DNA of 12,938 bases from an uncultured Bdellovibrionales bacterium (GTDB lineage Bacteria > Bdellovibrionota > Bdellovibrionia > Bdellovibrionales > JAMPXM01): the NCBI GenBank assembly GCA_937927435.1, contig CALBDW010000174.1:1-12938 (forward strand), written 5' to 3'. How positions within the stretch are numbered: the first letter of the stretch is position 1; every line of letters starts with the position of its first letter. Positions 1 through 6,505 of the stretch are shown here, one piece after another. Position numbers and translations under genes: made by a program. The notes beneath the pieces were generated by a model that worked only from the letters and a program-made list of their open reading frames with translations, ran no database searches and was not told the DNA's origin.

Positions 1-686
1 CGATCGATCACGTGACAGAAAAGCCCGTTGAAAAGGCTGAAATCAAAGTCGCAAGCTATCCTATTTTGGATCGCGTTCTCGTCGACTCTCCGGAAGTGAA
101 GGTCCTGCTTGCAAACGCGATCGGCACCATAAACTTCAACGCGGAACTCAGTGGAGACGGAATCAAGATCTCAACCGCAAACGTTTTCCAACGCGCTCAA
201 AACAAGCCGGCCACGAGCGAAGGTTCTGCCGCGGGTGCCGCTGGAGGCTTCCTCGTTTCCGAGGCCAAAGAGCCGATTTTAGCCGATATCTTACGAGGCG
301 CTTTGAATGATATTCGCCGGGTCACTCTCAACGCGTCGGTCAGCGGAACTTGGTCAAGCCTCGGCTTCGACATCGATTCAAGCCTCGGGCGCGATCTCGC
401 CGCCGCCTTTGACAAGCAAATCAAGGCCAAGATCAACGAGGCCCGCGCGAAGTTTGAAAGCTTCGTAAACGAACGGATCGGCAAAGAAAAAGAAAAGCTC
501 ACGGCCGAGTTCAACAAAGTGCGGTCGCAAATCGACTCGCTTCTGAAGACGAAAGAAGCCGAGGTGAACAAAATCAAGAACGATATCGAAAAGGCCAAAA
601 ACGAGGCGATCGCGAACCAAAAGAAAGCCCTCGAGCAAGAGGGAAAGAAAGCAATCGACGATCTTAAGAAGAGACTCGGATTCTAA
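1..686 (+). CDS. C-terminal part of an uncharacterised coiled-coil protein (TIGR03545-like), 5' end outside window
   Basis: The frame is open from the window edge (codons from base 3) to TAA at 684-686. A GTG at 12 could be read as a start, but no Shine-Dalgarno sequence precedes it and no stop lies upstream, so this is most likely the 3' part of a longer gene. The first ~130 residues look like beta-rich repeats with phrases such as INFNAELSGDGIKIS and VTLNASVSGTW, resembling AsmA-like or periplasmic bridge-type repeats. The last ~90 residues are a Lys/Glu/Ala-rich coiled coil ending in KKRLGF. This layout resembles the C-terminus of the uncharacterised TIGR03545 family as I remember it, but I could not run a profile search. 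Function is unknown. It converges on the minus-strand gene at 683-1813 and overlaps it by 4 bases. Confidence 0.6.
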   Translation, partial: IDHVTEKPVEKAEIKVASYPILDRVLVDSPEVKVLLANAIGTINFNAELSGDGIKISTANVFQRAQNKPATSEGSAAGAAGGFLVSEAKEPILADILRGALNDIRRVTLNASVSGTWSSLGFDIDSSLGRDLAAAFDKQIKAKINEARAKFESFVNERIGKEKEKLTAEFNKVRSQIDSLLKTKEAEVNKIKNDIEKAKNEAIANQKKALEQEGKKAIDDLKKRLGF

Positions 687-1813
687 GCCTCAGCCTCGGT
701 TTGCCGCACCTTGGACGCTCGCGAACGAGTGGAACGGGTGCGGCGCTTTTTCCGAGGTTTTTCCATCGTTTTAGCTTCGGACTCCAGCATATCGAGCTGG
801 CTACTCAAAGCGCCGCACTGCCCGAGGAGTTCCCAGTACTCCCAGTCCAAATCAAGCTCGATCTCTTCTTTCAAAGCTTTGTAGTTCCGCTTGTGCGAAA
901 ACCCCCACGCAGGGGATTCTTTCAACTCCTCGATGAACTCTTCCACGTGCCGGATCTCTTCTTCCAGCAAAGCCTGGCTTTCACGGAGCTCCACAAGCGA
1001 AAGCGAGTTGAGATCGCGAGCTTTCAAGGCGGCGAGCTTCTCCCGAGCTTCGAGCTCTTTCTGGTCCGGCACCAATTCCTCTTCCGCGTCCTCCTCCGCC
1101 TCCAACTCCCGCCAATCTGCAAGCTCCGACCGCATTGTTTCCAATATGGTATCCAAAGAAAGCTCGCTGTTATGCTTTGCAAAAAACTTTCTGAATTCCT
1201 TTTGCAATTTATCGGGAGCGAGATCCCAAATACGGAGAAACACTTCGTAGTCTTTAGGGGCGCGCACAAGCTCCCCCACCTCAGTGAGGAGAAGAGTCCC
1301 CCCTAACTCATCCTTGAGGATCTCGCGCAGTTCTGCGTCGGATAATTGGGAAATTTTAAGGAAGCTCTCCTCTTCTTCTTCAGTTCTGAGAGGAAGCGAT
1401 TCCTCTCGCTCATCATCAAATTCAAGGCCGGAAAGAAGGTCGAGTTCATCACGCCGCGCCCGTTCTTCTTCAATGAGCCGTCTCTCATCAGGCGAGCCGT
1501 TCTTATACCTTTTCTCCTCCTCTTGATAGACCTTGTAAGCTTCCGGGATGCTGAGGTTACGCTCCTCCGCTATCGCCACGATCCAGTTATAAATTTGGCT
1601 AAACCTTTGATATTTCTCTTGCAGTTCTCTGATGGCTTTCAACCGTCTCTGGAAGGTGCGCTCATACCATTCCTCGAAGAGCTTTAGATCGGTCTCATAA
1701 AACGTTTCGATTGAACTTTCTAACCGCTCAAGCTTCTTAAGGAGGCCTTCAACCTCAGTCAGAGCCGATTTTTTCAGATGGGCGCGATCGAGCGAAATAA
1801 CGTTTTTGTCCAC
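683..1813 (-). CDS. Hypothetical acidic coiled-coil protein
   Basis: A 376-residue protein that I do not recognise. It starts at GTG 1811-1813, with a GGAG Shine-Dalgarno six bases upstream; an ATG just upstream runs straight into TAG and cannot be used. It has no signal peptide or membrane segment, so it is probably cytoplasmic. Residues ~10-120 and ~235-300 are strongly charged helices typical of coiled coils. Glu-rich stretches lie at ~130-150 and ~237-250, and the C-terminus (351-370) is a basic Lys/Arg/Ser tail beginning EKPRKKRRTRS. That tail might bind nucleic acid or ribosomes, but this is only a guess from charge. I checked for a J-domain HPD motif and found none. It lies 13 bases after the thioredoxin gene, so the two are probably co-transcribed. 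Its TAG stop shares bases with the TAA of the opposing gene. Confidence 0.8.
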   Translation of the reverse strand: MDKNVISLDRAHLKKSALTEVEGLLKKLERLESSIETFYETDLKLFEEWYERTFQRRLKAIRELQEKYQRFSQIYNWIVAIAEERNLSIPEAYKVYQEEEKRYKNGSPDERRLIEEERARRDELDLLSGLEFDDEREESLPLRTEEEEESFLKISQLSDAELREILKDELGGTLLLTEVGELVRAPKDYEVFLRIWDLAPDKLQKEFRKFFAKHNSELSLDTILETMRSELADWRELEAEEDAEEELVPDQKELEAREKLAALKARDLNSLSLVELRESQALLEEEIRHVEEFIEELKESPAWGFSHKRNYKALKEEIELDLDWEYWELLGQCGALSSQLDMLESEAKTMEKPRKKRRTRSTRSRASKVRQTEAEA

Positions 1814-1826
1814 TTGCTACTCCATT

Positions 1827-2396
1827 TTACTGCGAGAGCCCCGCCTTCAGCGCACGAAAGAACGCAATCGCGTTATCGGAATCCCAATTTTCAATCCCGA
1901 CGATCTTCCGCGCAAGACGGAAATCGGTACCGACGATAAAACTCTCTGGAATCTTCTTTACGCCGTACATTTCCATGACCTTGTGGTCCTTATCCCAGAC
2001 GACCTCAAAGCCTTTCTCGGGCACGGAAAAGGCCTTTAAAAAGGGCTCAATATCGGCCCGGTTTTCATCCGTCGAAACCGCCACGATGACGAGGTCGCCC
2101 TGCATCTTCTGGGCAAGCTTCACCATGGCCGGAAACTCCTCAACGCAAGGATCGCACCACGACGCCCAAAAATTGACGATCAGAAGCTTCCCCTTCAGGT
2201 CCGAAAGCCGGAGCTTGGTTCCATTCATTCGTTCCAACTCGAAATCCGGAACCCCCTCGGTTTCCATTTGCTTGATCGTCTTAAACTCTGCCGGCGATTG
2301 GTTAGCAGGCAGCTTGGCTTCGTTCATGCGATACCAGGCGTAAAGCCCTGCCGCGATCACGAAAGCTCCGATCGCGCCTTTGAGATAAGCGTTCAT
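1827..2396 (-). CDS. Membrane-anchored thioredoxin-like protein, TlpA/ResA type
   Basis: A 189-residue thiol-disulfide oxidoreductase. Residues ~5-22 form one hydrophobic N-terminal segment (signal anchor), which would place the thioredoxin fold on the periplasmic side of the inner membrane. The active site is WASWCDPC with Cys81 and Cys84, followed by EEFP as in TlpA/ResA proteins. The cis-proline is Pro150 in KKIPESF, and the strand-helix order matches the AhpC/TSA-Redoxin superfamily. Known relatives reduce apocytochrome c or other exported thiols; the exact substrate cannot be told here, as no cytochrome maturation genes are in the window. The ATG start has an AGGAG Shine-Dalgarno six bases upstream. 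The gene follows the rplQ terminator and is probably the first gene of a two-gene unit with the coiled-coil gene downstream. Confidence 0.88.
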   Translation of the reverse strand: MNAYLKGAIGAFVIAAGLYAWYRMNEAKLPANQSPAEFKTIKQMETEGVPDFELERMNGTKLRLSDLKGKLLIVNFWASWCDPCVEEFPAMVKLAQKMQGDLVIVAVSTDENRADIEPFLKAFSVPEKGFEVVWDKDHKVMEMYGVKKIPESFIVGTDFRLARKIVGIENWDSDNAIAFFRALKAGLSQ

Positions 2397-2420
2397 TCGT
2401 GTCTCCTCTCAAACGCCACG

Positions 2421-2449
2421 ACAATAACAGCTCCGTGCGAACAAAACAA
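2421..2449 (-). promoter_or_regulatory. Candidate sigma-70 promoter for the thioredoxin gene
   Basis: On the minus strand TTGTTT (2444-2449) and TATTGT (2421-2426) are separated by 17 bases, and TG precedes the -10 by one base (extended -10). The -35 matches only half of the consensus and lies inside the T-tract of the rplQ terminator. It is the best candidate in the 44 bases between terminator and start codon. Confidence is low because such weak matches occur by chance. Confidence 0.25.
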
Positions 2450-2478
2450 AAAGGCCCGCGACGGGAGCCGCAGGCCTT
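2441..2478 (-). terminator. Rho-independent terminator of the alpha operon, after rplQ
   Basis: Read on the minus strand, AAGGCCTGCG (2469-2478) pairs with CGCGGGCCTT (2451-2460). This gives a 10-bp stem with a single U-G wobble and an 8-base loop, and the stem runs into a T-rich tract (TTTGTTTTGT). It starts 26 bases after the rplQ stop codon. Position, stem strength and T-tract all fit intrinsic termination of the long ribosomal transcript and separate it from the thioredoxin gene. Confidence 0.9.
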
Positions 2479-2504
2479 CGTAATCTTGTTCGAAAACCGA
2501 ACGC

Positions 2505-2993
2505 TTACTGCCGTTGAACCCGGCGAGCGGCCTCTTGAAGCTTGCGGATGTGCTTCTTCTTCTGGAGAGCCGCGCGCACAGCTGCTTTCTTGAGTTTTGC
2601 AGTCTCTTTTGCGTCAACTTCGACCGGCGCTTTCGGCGTGTAGTCGACGAACTCAATAAATGCCATTTCGGCGTTGTCGCCCGGACGAGCCCCAAGCTTC
2701 AGGATACGAGTATACCCGCCGTTGCGGTCCTTAAACCGGGGAGCGAGATCGTTCATAATCGTCGCCACGGTCTCCTTGTTCGGATAGCGAGCCAAGAGCA
2801 AGCGCTGAGCATGCAGGTCTTGCTTCTTACCGAGCGTCACAGCTTTTTCCACGTGACGACGCAACTCTTTAGCTTTGGCCAAGGTCGTCTTGATACGTCC
2901 GTGTTTTACAAGAGACGTCACCAATCCACGAATCAAAGCCTTCCGGGGCCCGCTTCTGAGTCCAAGTGTCTTAGTTCTCGCTCTGTGTCTCAT
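2505..2993 (-). CDS. rplQ: 50S ribosomal protein L17
   Basis: L17 is a large-subunit protein near the exit tunnel. The N-terminus MRHRARTKTLGLRSGPRKAL and the core pattern (LVKHGRIKTT, ARPGDNAEMAFIEFVDY) are typical of the family. Residues 1-118 are the conserved core. Residues ~119-162 form a Lys/Arg/Ala-rich, probably helical C-terminal tail, which is present in some lineages and gives 162 residues against roughly 115-130 in the usual short form. ATG start with a purine-rich GAGAG about 8 bases upstream. It lies 62 bases after rpoA and is the last gene of the alpha operon, directly followed by a terminator. Confidence 0.97.
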   Translation of the reverse strand: MRHRARTKTLGLRSGPRKALIRGLVTSLVKHGRIKTTLAKAKELRRHVEKAVTLGKKQDLHAQRLLLARYPNKETVATIMNDLAPRFKDRNGGYTRILKLGARPGDNAEMAFIEFVDYTPKAPVEVDAKETAKLKKAAVRAALQKKKHIRKLQEAARRVQRQ

Positions 2994-3055
2994 ACGTCAA
3001 CTCTCTACTTACCAGCCGGCGCTCAACTCACCGGCCCCACCATCCACATTAAGCC

Positions 3056-4081
3056 TTATGCATCCTTCCGAGGATTCGGTGCGTTCGGGTCCCATCCCGG
3101 CGGCGGCCAACCCTCGATCTTCATACCGAGGCTCAAGCCCATTTCCGCAAGAATCTCTTTGATCTCGTTGAGAGACTTGCGGCCGAAGTTTTTGGTCTTG
3201 AGCATTTCCGCTTCTGTCTTCGCAACCAACTCACCGATGTAACGGATATTGGCGTTCTTCAAGCAGTTCGCGCTACGGACCGAAAGCTCAAGATCGTCAA
3301 CCGAACGGAAGAGATTCTCGTTGAGTTGCGGAGCCTTCGCTTCTTCTTTCTCCTCAGCCGGCTCGATGCTTTCGTCGAACGTGAGGAAGATCTGAAGTTG
3401 CTCTTTCAAGATCTTCGAGCTGAGGGCGATCGCTTCTTCAGGCTTCAAGCTGCCATCCGTCCAAACTTCGAGCGTCAAAGCGTCGTAGTCGGTTTTCTGA
3501 CCGACCCGAGCCGTCGAAACGTGATAGTTCACGCGACGAATCGGGCTGTAAACCGCGTCGACGCCGATAAAGCCAACCGGAAGCTGTTGGGGGTTCTCGT
3601 CAGCCGGAACATAACCACGGCCGAAGCTCACCAACAGTTCGGCGTTGAAGTTGGCGTTCGCCCCCAAAGTTGCGATGTGCTGGTCAGGGTTGAGCACTTC
3701 GACTTTGTCCGTCGTCTGAATATCACGAGCCGTGACGGCACCCGGACCCGTTTTCGAAATCCGGAGCGTCTGGGTCTCGGGAGAGTACTGCTTAAAGCGA
3801 ACCTGCTTGAGGTTCAGGATGATGTCGGTGACATCCTCCATCACGTCGGGAATGGTCGAGAACTCATGCAGAACACCGTCAAACTTCACACCCGTAACGG
3901 CCGAACCCATCATCGAGCTCAAGAGGATCCGACGCAGCGAGTTCCCGAGCGTCACTCCGTAGCCGCGCTCAAGCGGGCGGACGATGAACTTTCCGTAGTC
4001 ATCGCGGAGTGTTTCGCGATCGACTTCAAAAGCCTTCGGCTTAATCAGATCGCGCCAGAATTTGTAATAGTGCTCTTGCAT
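3056..4081 (-). CDS. rpoA: DNA-directed RNA polymerase subunit alpha
   Basis: The alpha dimer nucleates RNA polymerase assembly. The N-terminal domain (~1-235) contains the dimerisation signature LERGYGVTLGNSLRRILLSS (38-57). An acidic Glu/Ala linker follows (~236-255). The C-terminal domain (~256-325) carries the UP-element and activator-contacting residues in VRSANCL, with Arg269 matching E. coli Arg265, and ends in the GLSLGMKIEGWPP block. The last ~12 residues (GWDPNAPNPRKDA) form a short lineage-specific tail. I start at ATG 4081 (MQEHYYKFW, 341 residues), which has GGGGGA eight bases upstream. A GTG at 4105 would add eight residues that overlap that Shine-Dalgarno and are not family-like. 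The 95-base gap before it holds a strong hairpin. Confidence 0.97.
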   Translation of the reverse strand: MQEHYYKFWRDLIKPKAFEVDRETLRDDYGKFIVRPLERGYGVTLGNSLRRILLSSMMGSAVTGVKFDGVLHEFSTIPDVMEDVTDIILNLKQVRFKQYSPETQTLRISKTGPGAVTARDIQTTDKVEVLNPDQHIATLGANANFNAELLVSFGRGYVPADENPQQLPVGFIGVDAVYSPIRRVNYHVSTARVGQKTDYDALTLEVWTDGSLKPEEAIALSSKILKEQLQIFLTFDESIEPAEEKEEAKAPQLNENLFRSVDDLELSVRSANCLKNANIRYIGELVAKTEAEMLKTKNFGRKSLNEIKEILAEMGLSLGMKIEGWPPPGWDPNAPNPRKDA

Positions 4082-4140
4082 AAGCCTTTTCCCCCAAACC
4101 AACACTCTGTTGTCGTCATGCCACCTTCAAAACCCGCGCG

Positions 4141-4169
4141 CGCCGTTGCCCCTTCACGCCGCAACGGCG
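4141..4169 (-). promoter_or_regulatory. Stem-loop between rpsD and rpoA
   Basis: A perfect 9-bp GC-rich inverted repeat: on the minus strand CGCCGTTGC (4161-4169), an 11-base loop, then GCAACGGCG (4141-4149). It begins 7 bases after the rpsD stop codon. The first arm can instead fold with the loop start (CGCCG-TTG-CGGCG), so two exclusive hairpins are possible. Only a TTTT run about 7 bases later follows, so it is not a standard terminator. It may be an attenuator, an RNA-processing site or a protein-binding site that sets rpoA output relative to upstream genes; the role is inferred. Confidence 0.55.
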
Positions 4170-4176
4170 TCTAAGA

Positions 4177-4803
4177 TCAACGCGAGTAGTACTCCACGAT
4201 CATGTTCTCTTCGACCGGAAGAGTCACATTCTCTCTGGTCGGCATGTCCTTGACAACACCTTTAAATGCCGCGTGGTCAGCCTCCAACCAAGACGGGATC
4301 TCACGACGCTTCGCAGATTCGATAGCAGCCAGGACTTTGTTCATCTGGCGGCTGCCTTCACGCACTTCGATCACATCGCCTTTTTGGACGAGGTAGCTCG
4401 GAATGTTGTTCTTCTTGCCGTTCACAGTGAAGTGGTTATGACGCACCAGATGACGTGCTTCACGACGGCTTGAAGCAAAGCCCAAGCTGTAAACGACGTT
4501 GTCCAAACGGGTCTCGAGGAGGACGAGAAGCTCTGTACCCGTAACGCCTTTACGACGATCGGCTTCTTCGAAGTACTTACGGAATTGCTTCTCGTAGACA
4601 CCGTAGTAACGCTTCGTCTTTTGCTTTTCACGCAATTGAAGCGCGAATTCACTGAACTTCAAGCGCGATTGACCATGCTGCCCCGGGGGATACGGACGGC
4701 GCTCAAATGAGCACTTGTCCGAATAGCACCGATCTCCCTTGAGGAAGAGCTTCATGTTTTCGCGACGGCAGAATTTGCAAACACTTTTCGGAATGCAGCT
4801 CAC
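4177..4803 (-). CDS. rpsD: 30S ribosomal protein S4, zinc-ligand form
   Basis: S4 is a primary 16S rRNA-binding protein that starts small-subunit assembly; in E. coli it also represses the alpha operon. The protein has 208 residues. The N-terminus has Cys9, Cys12, Cys26 and Cys31 in the spacing C-x2-C-x13-C-x4-C, the zinc-binding arrangement known from Thermus S4 and absent from E. coli S4. RRPYPPGQHGQSR and the S4 RNA-binding domain (ETRLDNVVYSLGFASSRREA, ~95-160) are clear. The start is GTG 4801-4803, with GGGAG six bases upstream overlapping the rpsK stop region. Eleven bases separate it from rpsK. Confidence 0.97.
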   Translation of the reverse strand: MSCIPKSVCKFCRRENMKLFLKGDRCYSDKCSFERRPYPPGQHGQSRLKFSEFALQLREKQKTKRYYGVYEKQFRKYFEEADRRKGVTGTELLVLLETRLDNVVYSLGFASSRREARHLVRHNHFTVNGKKNNIPSYLVQKGDVIEVREGSRQMNKVLAAIESAKRREIPSWLEADHAAFKGVVKDMPTRENVTLPVEENMIVEYYSR

Positions 4804-4814
4804 AACTCACTCCC

Positions 4815-5201
4815 TTAGATACGACGACGCTTCGGTGGACGGCAGCCGTTATGCGGAATCGGCGTAATATCACGCATCGACGCAATACGAATTCCAGCCA
4901 ACGCCAACGAGCGAACAGCCGGCTCACGTCCAGCGCCCGGGCCCTTCAAAAACAAATCAACGGAACGAAGTCCCAGCTCCATGGCTTTTTTCGCCGCATC
5001 TTCCGCAGCAACCTGAGCCGCGAACGGGGTTCCTTTGCGGCTACCTTTAAAACCGAGATGTCCGGCGCTCGACCACGCGATGACTTCGCCACTCGGATCC
5101 GTCATGGTCACAATCGTGTTACCAAAGCCGGCTTGAATATAGCACCGCCCATGGGTAACCGCTTTTCTCACTTTTTTCTTCGCAGTCTTTTTGCCAGCCA
5201 T
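4815..5201 (-). CDS. rpsK: 30S ribosomal protein S11
   Basis: S11 sits on the small-subunit platform near the E site and helps shape the Shine-Dalgarno cleft. The 128-residue product has the lysine-rich N-terminal tail (MAGKKTAKKKVRKAV), the core FGNTIVTMTDPSGEVIAWSS and the signature GRE..VRSLALAGI..ASMRDITPIPHNGCRPPKRRRI at the C-terminus. ATG start with AAGGAG nine bases upstream. It lies 13 bases after rpsM, inside the alpha operon. Confidence 0.98.
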   Translation of the reverse strand: MAGKKTAKKKVRKAVTHGRCYIQAGFGNTIVTMTDPSGEVIAWSSAGHLGFKGSRKGTPFAAQVAAEDAAKKAMELGLRSVDLFLKGPGAGREPAVRSLALAGIRIASMRDITPIPHNGCRPPKRRRI

Positions 5202-5214
5202 TTAATGAGACTCC

Positions 5215-5589
5215 TTAGACGGCTTTCTTCTTATTCGCGACAGTTTTACGAGGACCTTTGCGAGTCCGAGCGTTCTGACGTGTGCTCTGACCGCGAACAG
5301 GCAAGCCCTTGCGGTGACGGAGCCCACGATAGCAACCTAAATCCATGAGGCGCTTAATCGCGAGGCCGACTTCACGGCGCAAGTCACCTTCGACTTTGTA
5401 TCGCGATTCAATGCACTCACGGATTTTAGCGACTTGTGCATCCGTCAGATCGTCCGTGCGAAGCTGATCCGGGATTTGTGCATACTCACAAATCTCTTTC
5501 GCACGGGCATGTCCAATACCGTAGATATAGGTCAAAGCGACCTTAACACGCTTATTTTTGGGAAGATCGACTCCGGCGATACGTGCCAT
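5215..5589 (-). CDS. rpsM: 30S ribosomal protein S13
   Basis: S13 is a head protein of the small subunit that contacts the P-site tRNA and 50S intersubunit bridges. The product has 124 residues. MARIAGVDLPKNKRV, the helix-two-turn-helix region YIYGIGHARAKEIC and the C-terminal signature GLRHRKGLPVRGQSTRQNAR are all present, followed by a basic tail that would reach the decoding region. The ATG start lies only 3 bases after the rpmJ stop, with its Shine-Dalgarno (AGGG) inside the end of rpmJ, so translation is likely coupled. In E. coli this start region is the S4 repression target; I see no clear equivalent pseudoknot. Confidence 0.98.
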   Translation of the reverse strand: MARIAGVDLPKNKRVKVALTYIYGIGHARAKEICEYAQIPDQLRTDDLTDAQVAKIRECIESRYKVEGDLRREVGLAIKRLMDLGCYRGLRHRKGLPVRGQSTRQNARTRKGPRKTVANKKKAV

Positions 5590-5592
5590 GAA

Positions 5593-5706
5593 TTAACCCT
5601 GCCTTTGCTTATGCTTGGGGTTTTCGCAAATCACACGAATGACCCCTTTACGCTTAATAACCTTGCACTTATTGCAAATACGCTTCACAGAAGCTCTTAC
5701 TTTCAT
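5593..5706 (-). CDS. rpmJ: 50S ribosomal protein L36, zinc-ribbon form
   Basis: A 37-residue gene too small for routine ORF listing. It starts with MKVRASVKRICNKCK and ends with ENPKHKQRQG. Cys11, Cys14, Cys27 and His32 form the zinc ribbon of the C+ L36 type. L36 binds 23S rRNA late in 50S assembly. ATG start with a GGGGG Shine-Dalgarno 6 bases upstream; stop TAA 5593-5595. It is the first gene after the 163-base gap behind adk, and so probably opens the alpha transcript. rpsM follows after 3 bases. Confidence 0.96.
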   Translation of the reverse strand: MKVRASVKRICNKCKVIKRKGVIRVICENPKHKQRQG

Positions 5707-5808
5707 CTCAGCCCCCAAGGCCACAACCTGTTGATTTCACTAGAAAAACCAGCTCATCTCCAGGTGCCTGCCGTTCACAGCAGTTCGCGATCCTGAGCGA
5801 CGCAAGTC

Positions 5809-5822
5809 ATCGATTTCTCGAT
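5809..5822 (-). promoter_or_regulatory. Small GNRA-loop hairpin in the rpmJ leader
   Basis: Read on the minus strand, ATCGA-GAAA-TCGAT is a 5-bp stem closed by a GAAA tetraloop, a very stable loop class in RNA. It lies in the 163-base stretch between adk and rpmJ, just downstream of the candidate promoter, so it would be near the 5' end of a transcript made there. It could protect the 5' end or be a protein-binding site, but the stem is short and may be chance. Confidence 0.3.
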
Positions 5823-5835
5823 AAAACGGTCGGTC

Positions 5836-5864
5836 TTTTTATCACTCGTTAATCTCTAAGTCCA
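5836..5864 (-). promoter_or_regulatory. Candidate sigma-70 promoter for rpmJ and the alpha operon
   Basis: On the minus strand TGGACT (5859-5864) and TAAAAA (5836-5841) lie 17 bases apart. Each matches four of six consensus positions. It lies immediately after the adk stop codon, at the only large gap between rplV and rpmJ, where a secondary promoter would be expected. A transcript from here would have a leader of about 120 bases before the rpmJ ATG. Confidence 0.35.
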
Positions 5865-5869
5865 GCCAA

Positions 5870-6505
5870 TTAAAGCTGGGCCACCAATCGCCCGTAAACC
5901 TCTTCGGTGTCACCGAGGCCGTTAACTTCTGCCAAGATCCCCTTCTGAGTGTAGAACTCTTTCAGGGGGCTTGTGCTTTTGTCATAGGCCTCCAGACGGG
6001 TCCCAATAACCTCGGCCTGGTCATCCTTTCTCTGGACGACTGGTCCGCCACACGCGTCGCAAACACCGTCTTTTGCCGGCGGTTTGCTATCAACGTGGTA
6101 TACGGCACTGCAGGAACTGCAAACGCGCCGCCCAGTCAAACGCCGCATCAAAGATTCGCGGGGCACTTCCAGGAAGATAGCCCGACCAATCTTCATGCCC
6201 ACTTTTAACATCAGCGACTCGAGCGCTTCTGCTTGTGGCACCGTACGAGGGAATCCGTCGAAAATAAAGCTCTGGTCATTGAGCTCATTCAGGACTTCCT
6301 CAACCATTCCAATCACAATTTCGTCCGGGACGAGTTTTCCCGCGTCCACGTACGCTTTCGCTTGCACTCCGAGCGGCGTCTGATTCTTCATCGCCTCCCG
6401 GAACAAGTCCCCGGTGCTAATGTGCTTCATGCCCAGGCGCTCAACGAGCAACGCGGACTGAGTCCCTTTTCCTGCCCCCGGCGGGCCAAAGAGAACGATG
6501 TTCAA
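5870..6505 (-). CDS. adk: Adenylate kinase, zinc-lid form
   Basis: Catalyses ATP + AMP to 2 ADP in the cytoplasm and so balances adenylate pools. The 211-residue protein has the P-loop GPPGAGKGT (7-15), AMP-site HISTGDLFR (28-36), FDGFPRT (82-88) and the LID. The LID has Cys129, Cys132, Cys149 and Cys152, the zinc-binding long-LID form. The start is TTG 6503-6505, overlapping the secY stop as TTGA. It is supported by GGAGG eight bases upstream in the secY end and by the family-typical N-terminus MNIVLFGPPG. Its position after secY is a common arrangement, but map and infA, which often follow, are missing. Confidence 0.98.
   Translation of the reverse strand: MNIVLFGPPGAGKGTQSALLVERLGMKHISTGDLFREAMKNQTPLGVQAKAYVDAGKLVPDEIVIGMVEEVLNELNDQSFIFDGFPRTVPQAEALESLMLKVGMKIGRAIFLEVPRESLMRRLTGRRVCSSCSAVYHVDSKPPAKDGVCDACGGPVVQRKDDQAEVIGTRLEAYDKSTSPLKEFYTQKGILAEVNGLGDTEEVYGRLVAQL

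Noticed and set aside
683..1813. J-domain or DnaJ-like identity for the coiled-coil protein
   Set aside because: No HPD motif or J-domain helix pattern is visible; only general coiled-coil character remains.
2994..3055. Possible hairpin (GCCGG/CCGGC) between rpoA and rplQ
   Set aside because: The stem is only 5 bp with a long loop and no T-tract, so it is not distinguishable from chance.
2514..3242. Open frame on the plus strand opposite rplQ and the rpoA end (242 codons)
   Set aside because: It crosses two well-supported genes and their gap, has no Shine-Dalgarno, and gives a low-quality product.
4082..4105. Upstream GTG start for rpoA
   Set aside because: It would encode the Shine-Dalgarno of the ATG at 4081 and add eight residues that the family lacks.
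3326..4174. Long open frame on the plus strand opposite rpoA (282 codons)
   Set aside because: It lies antisense to a certain gene, its product is Arg/His/Val-rich with no family pattern, and it arises from codon bias of rpoA.
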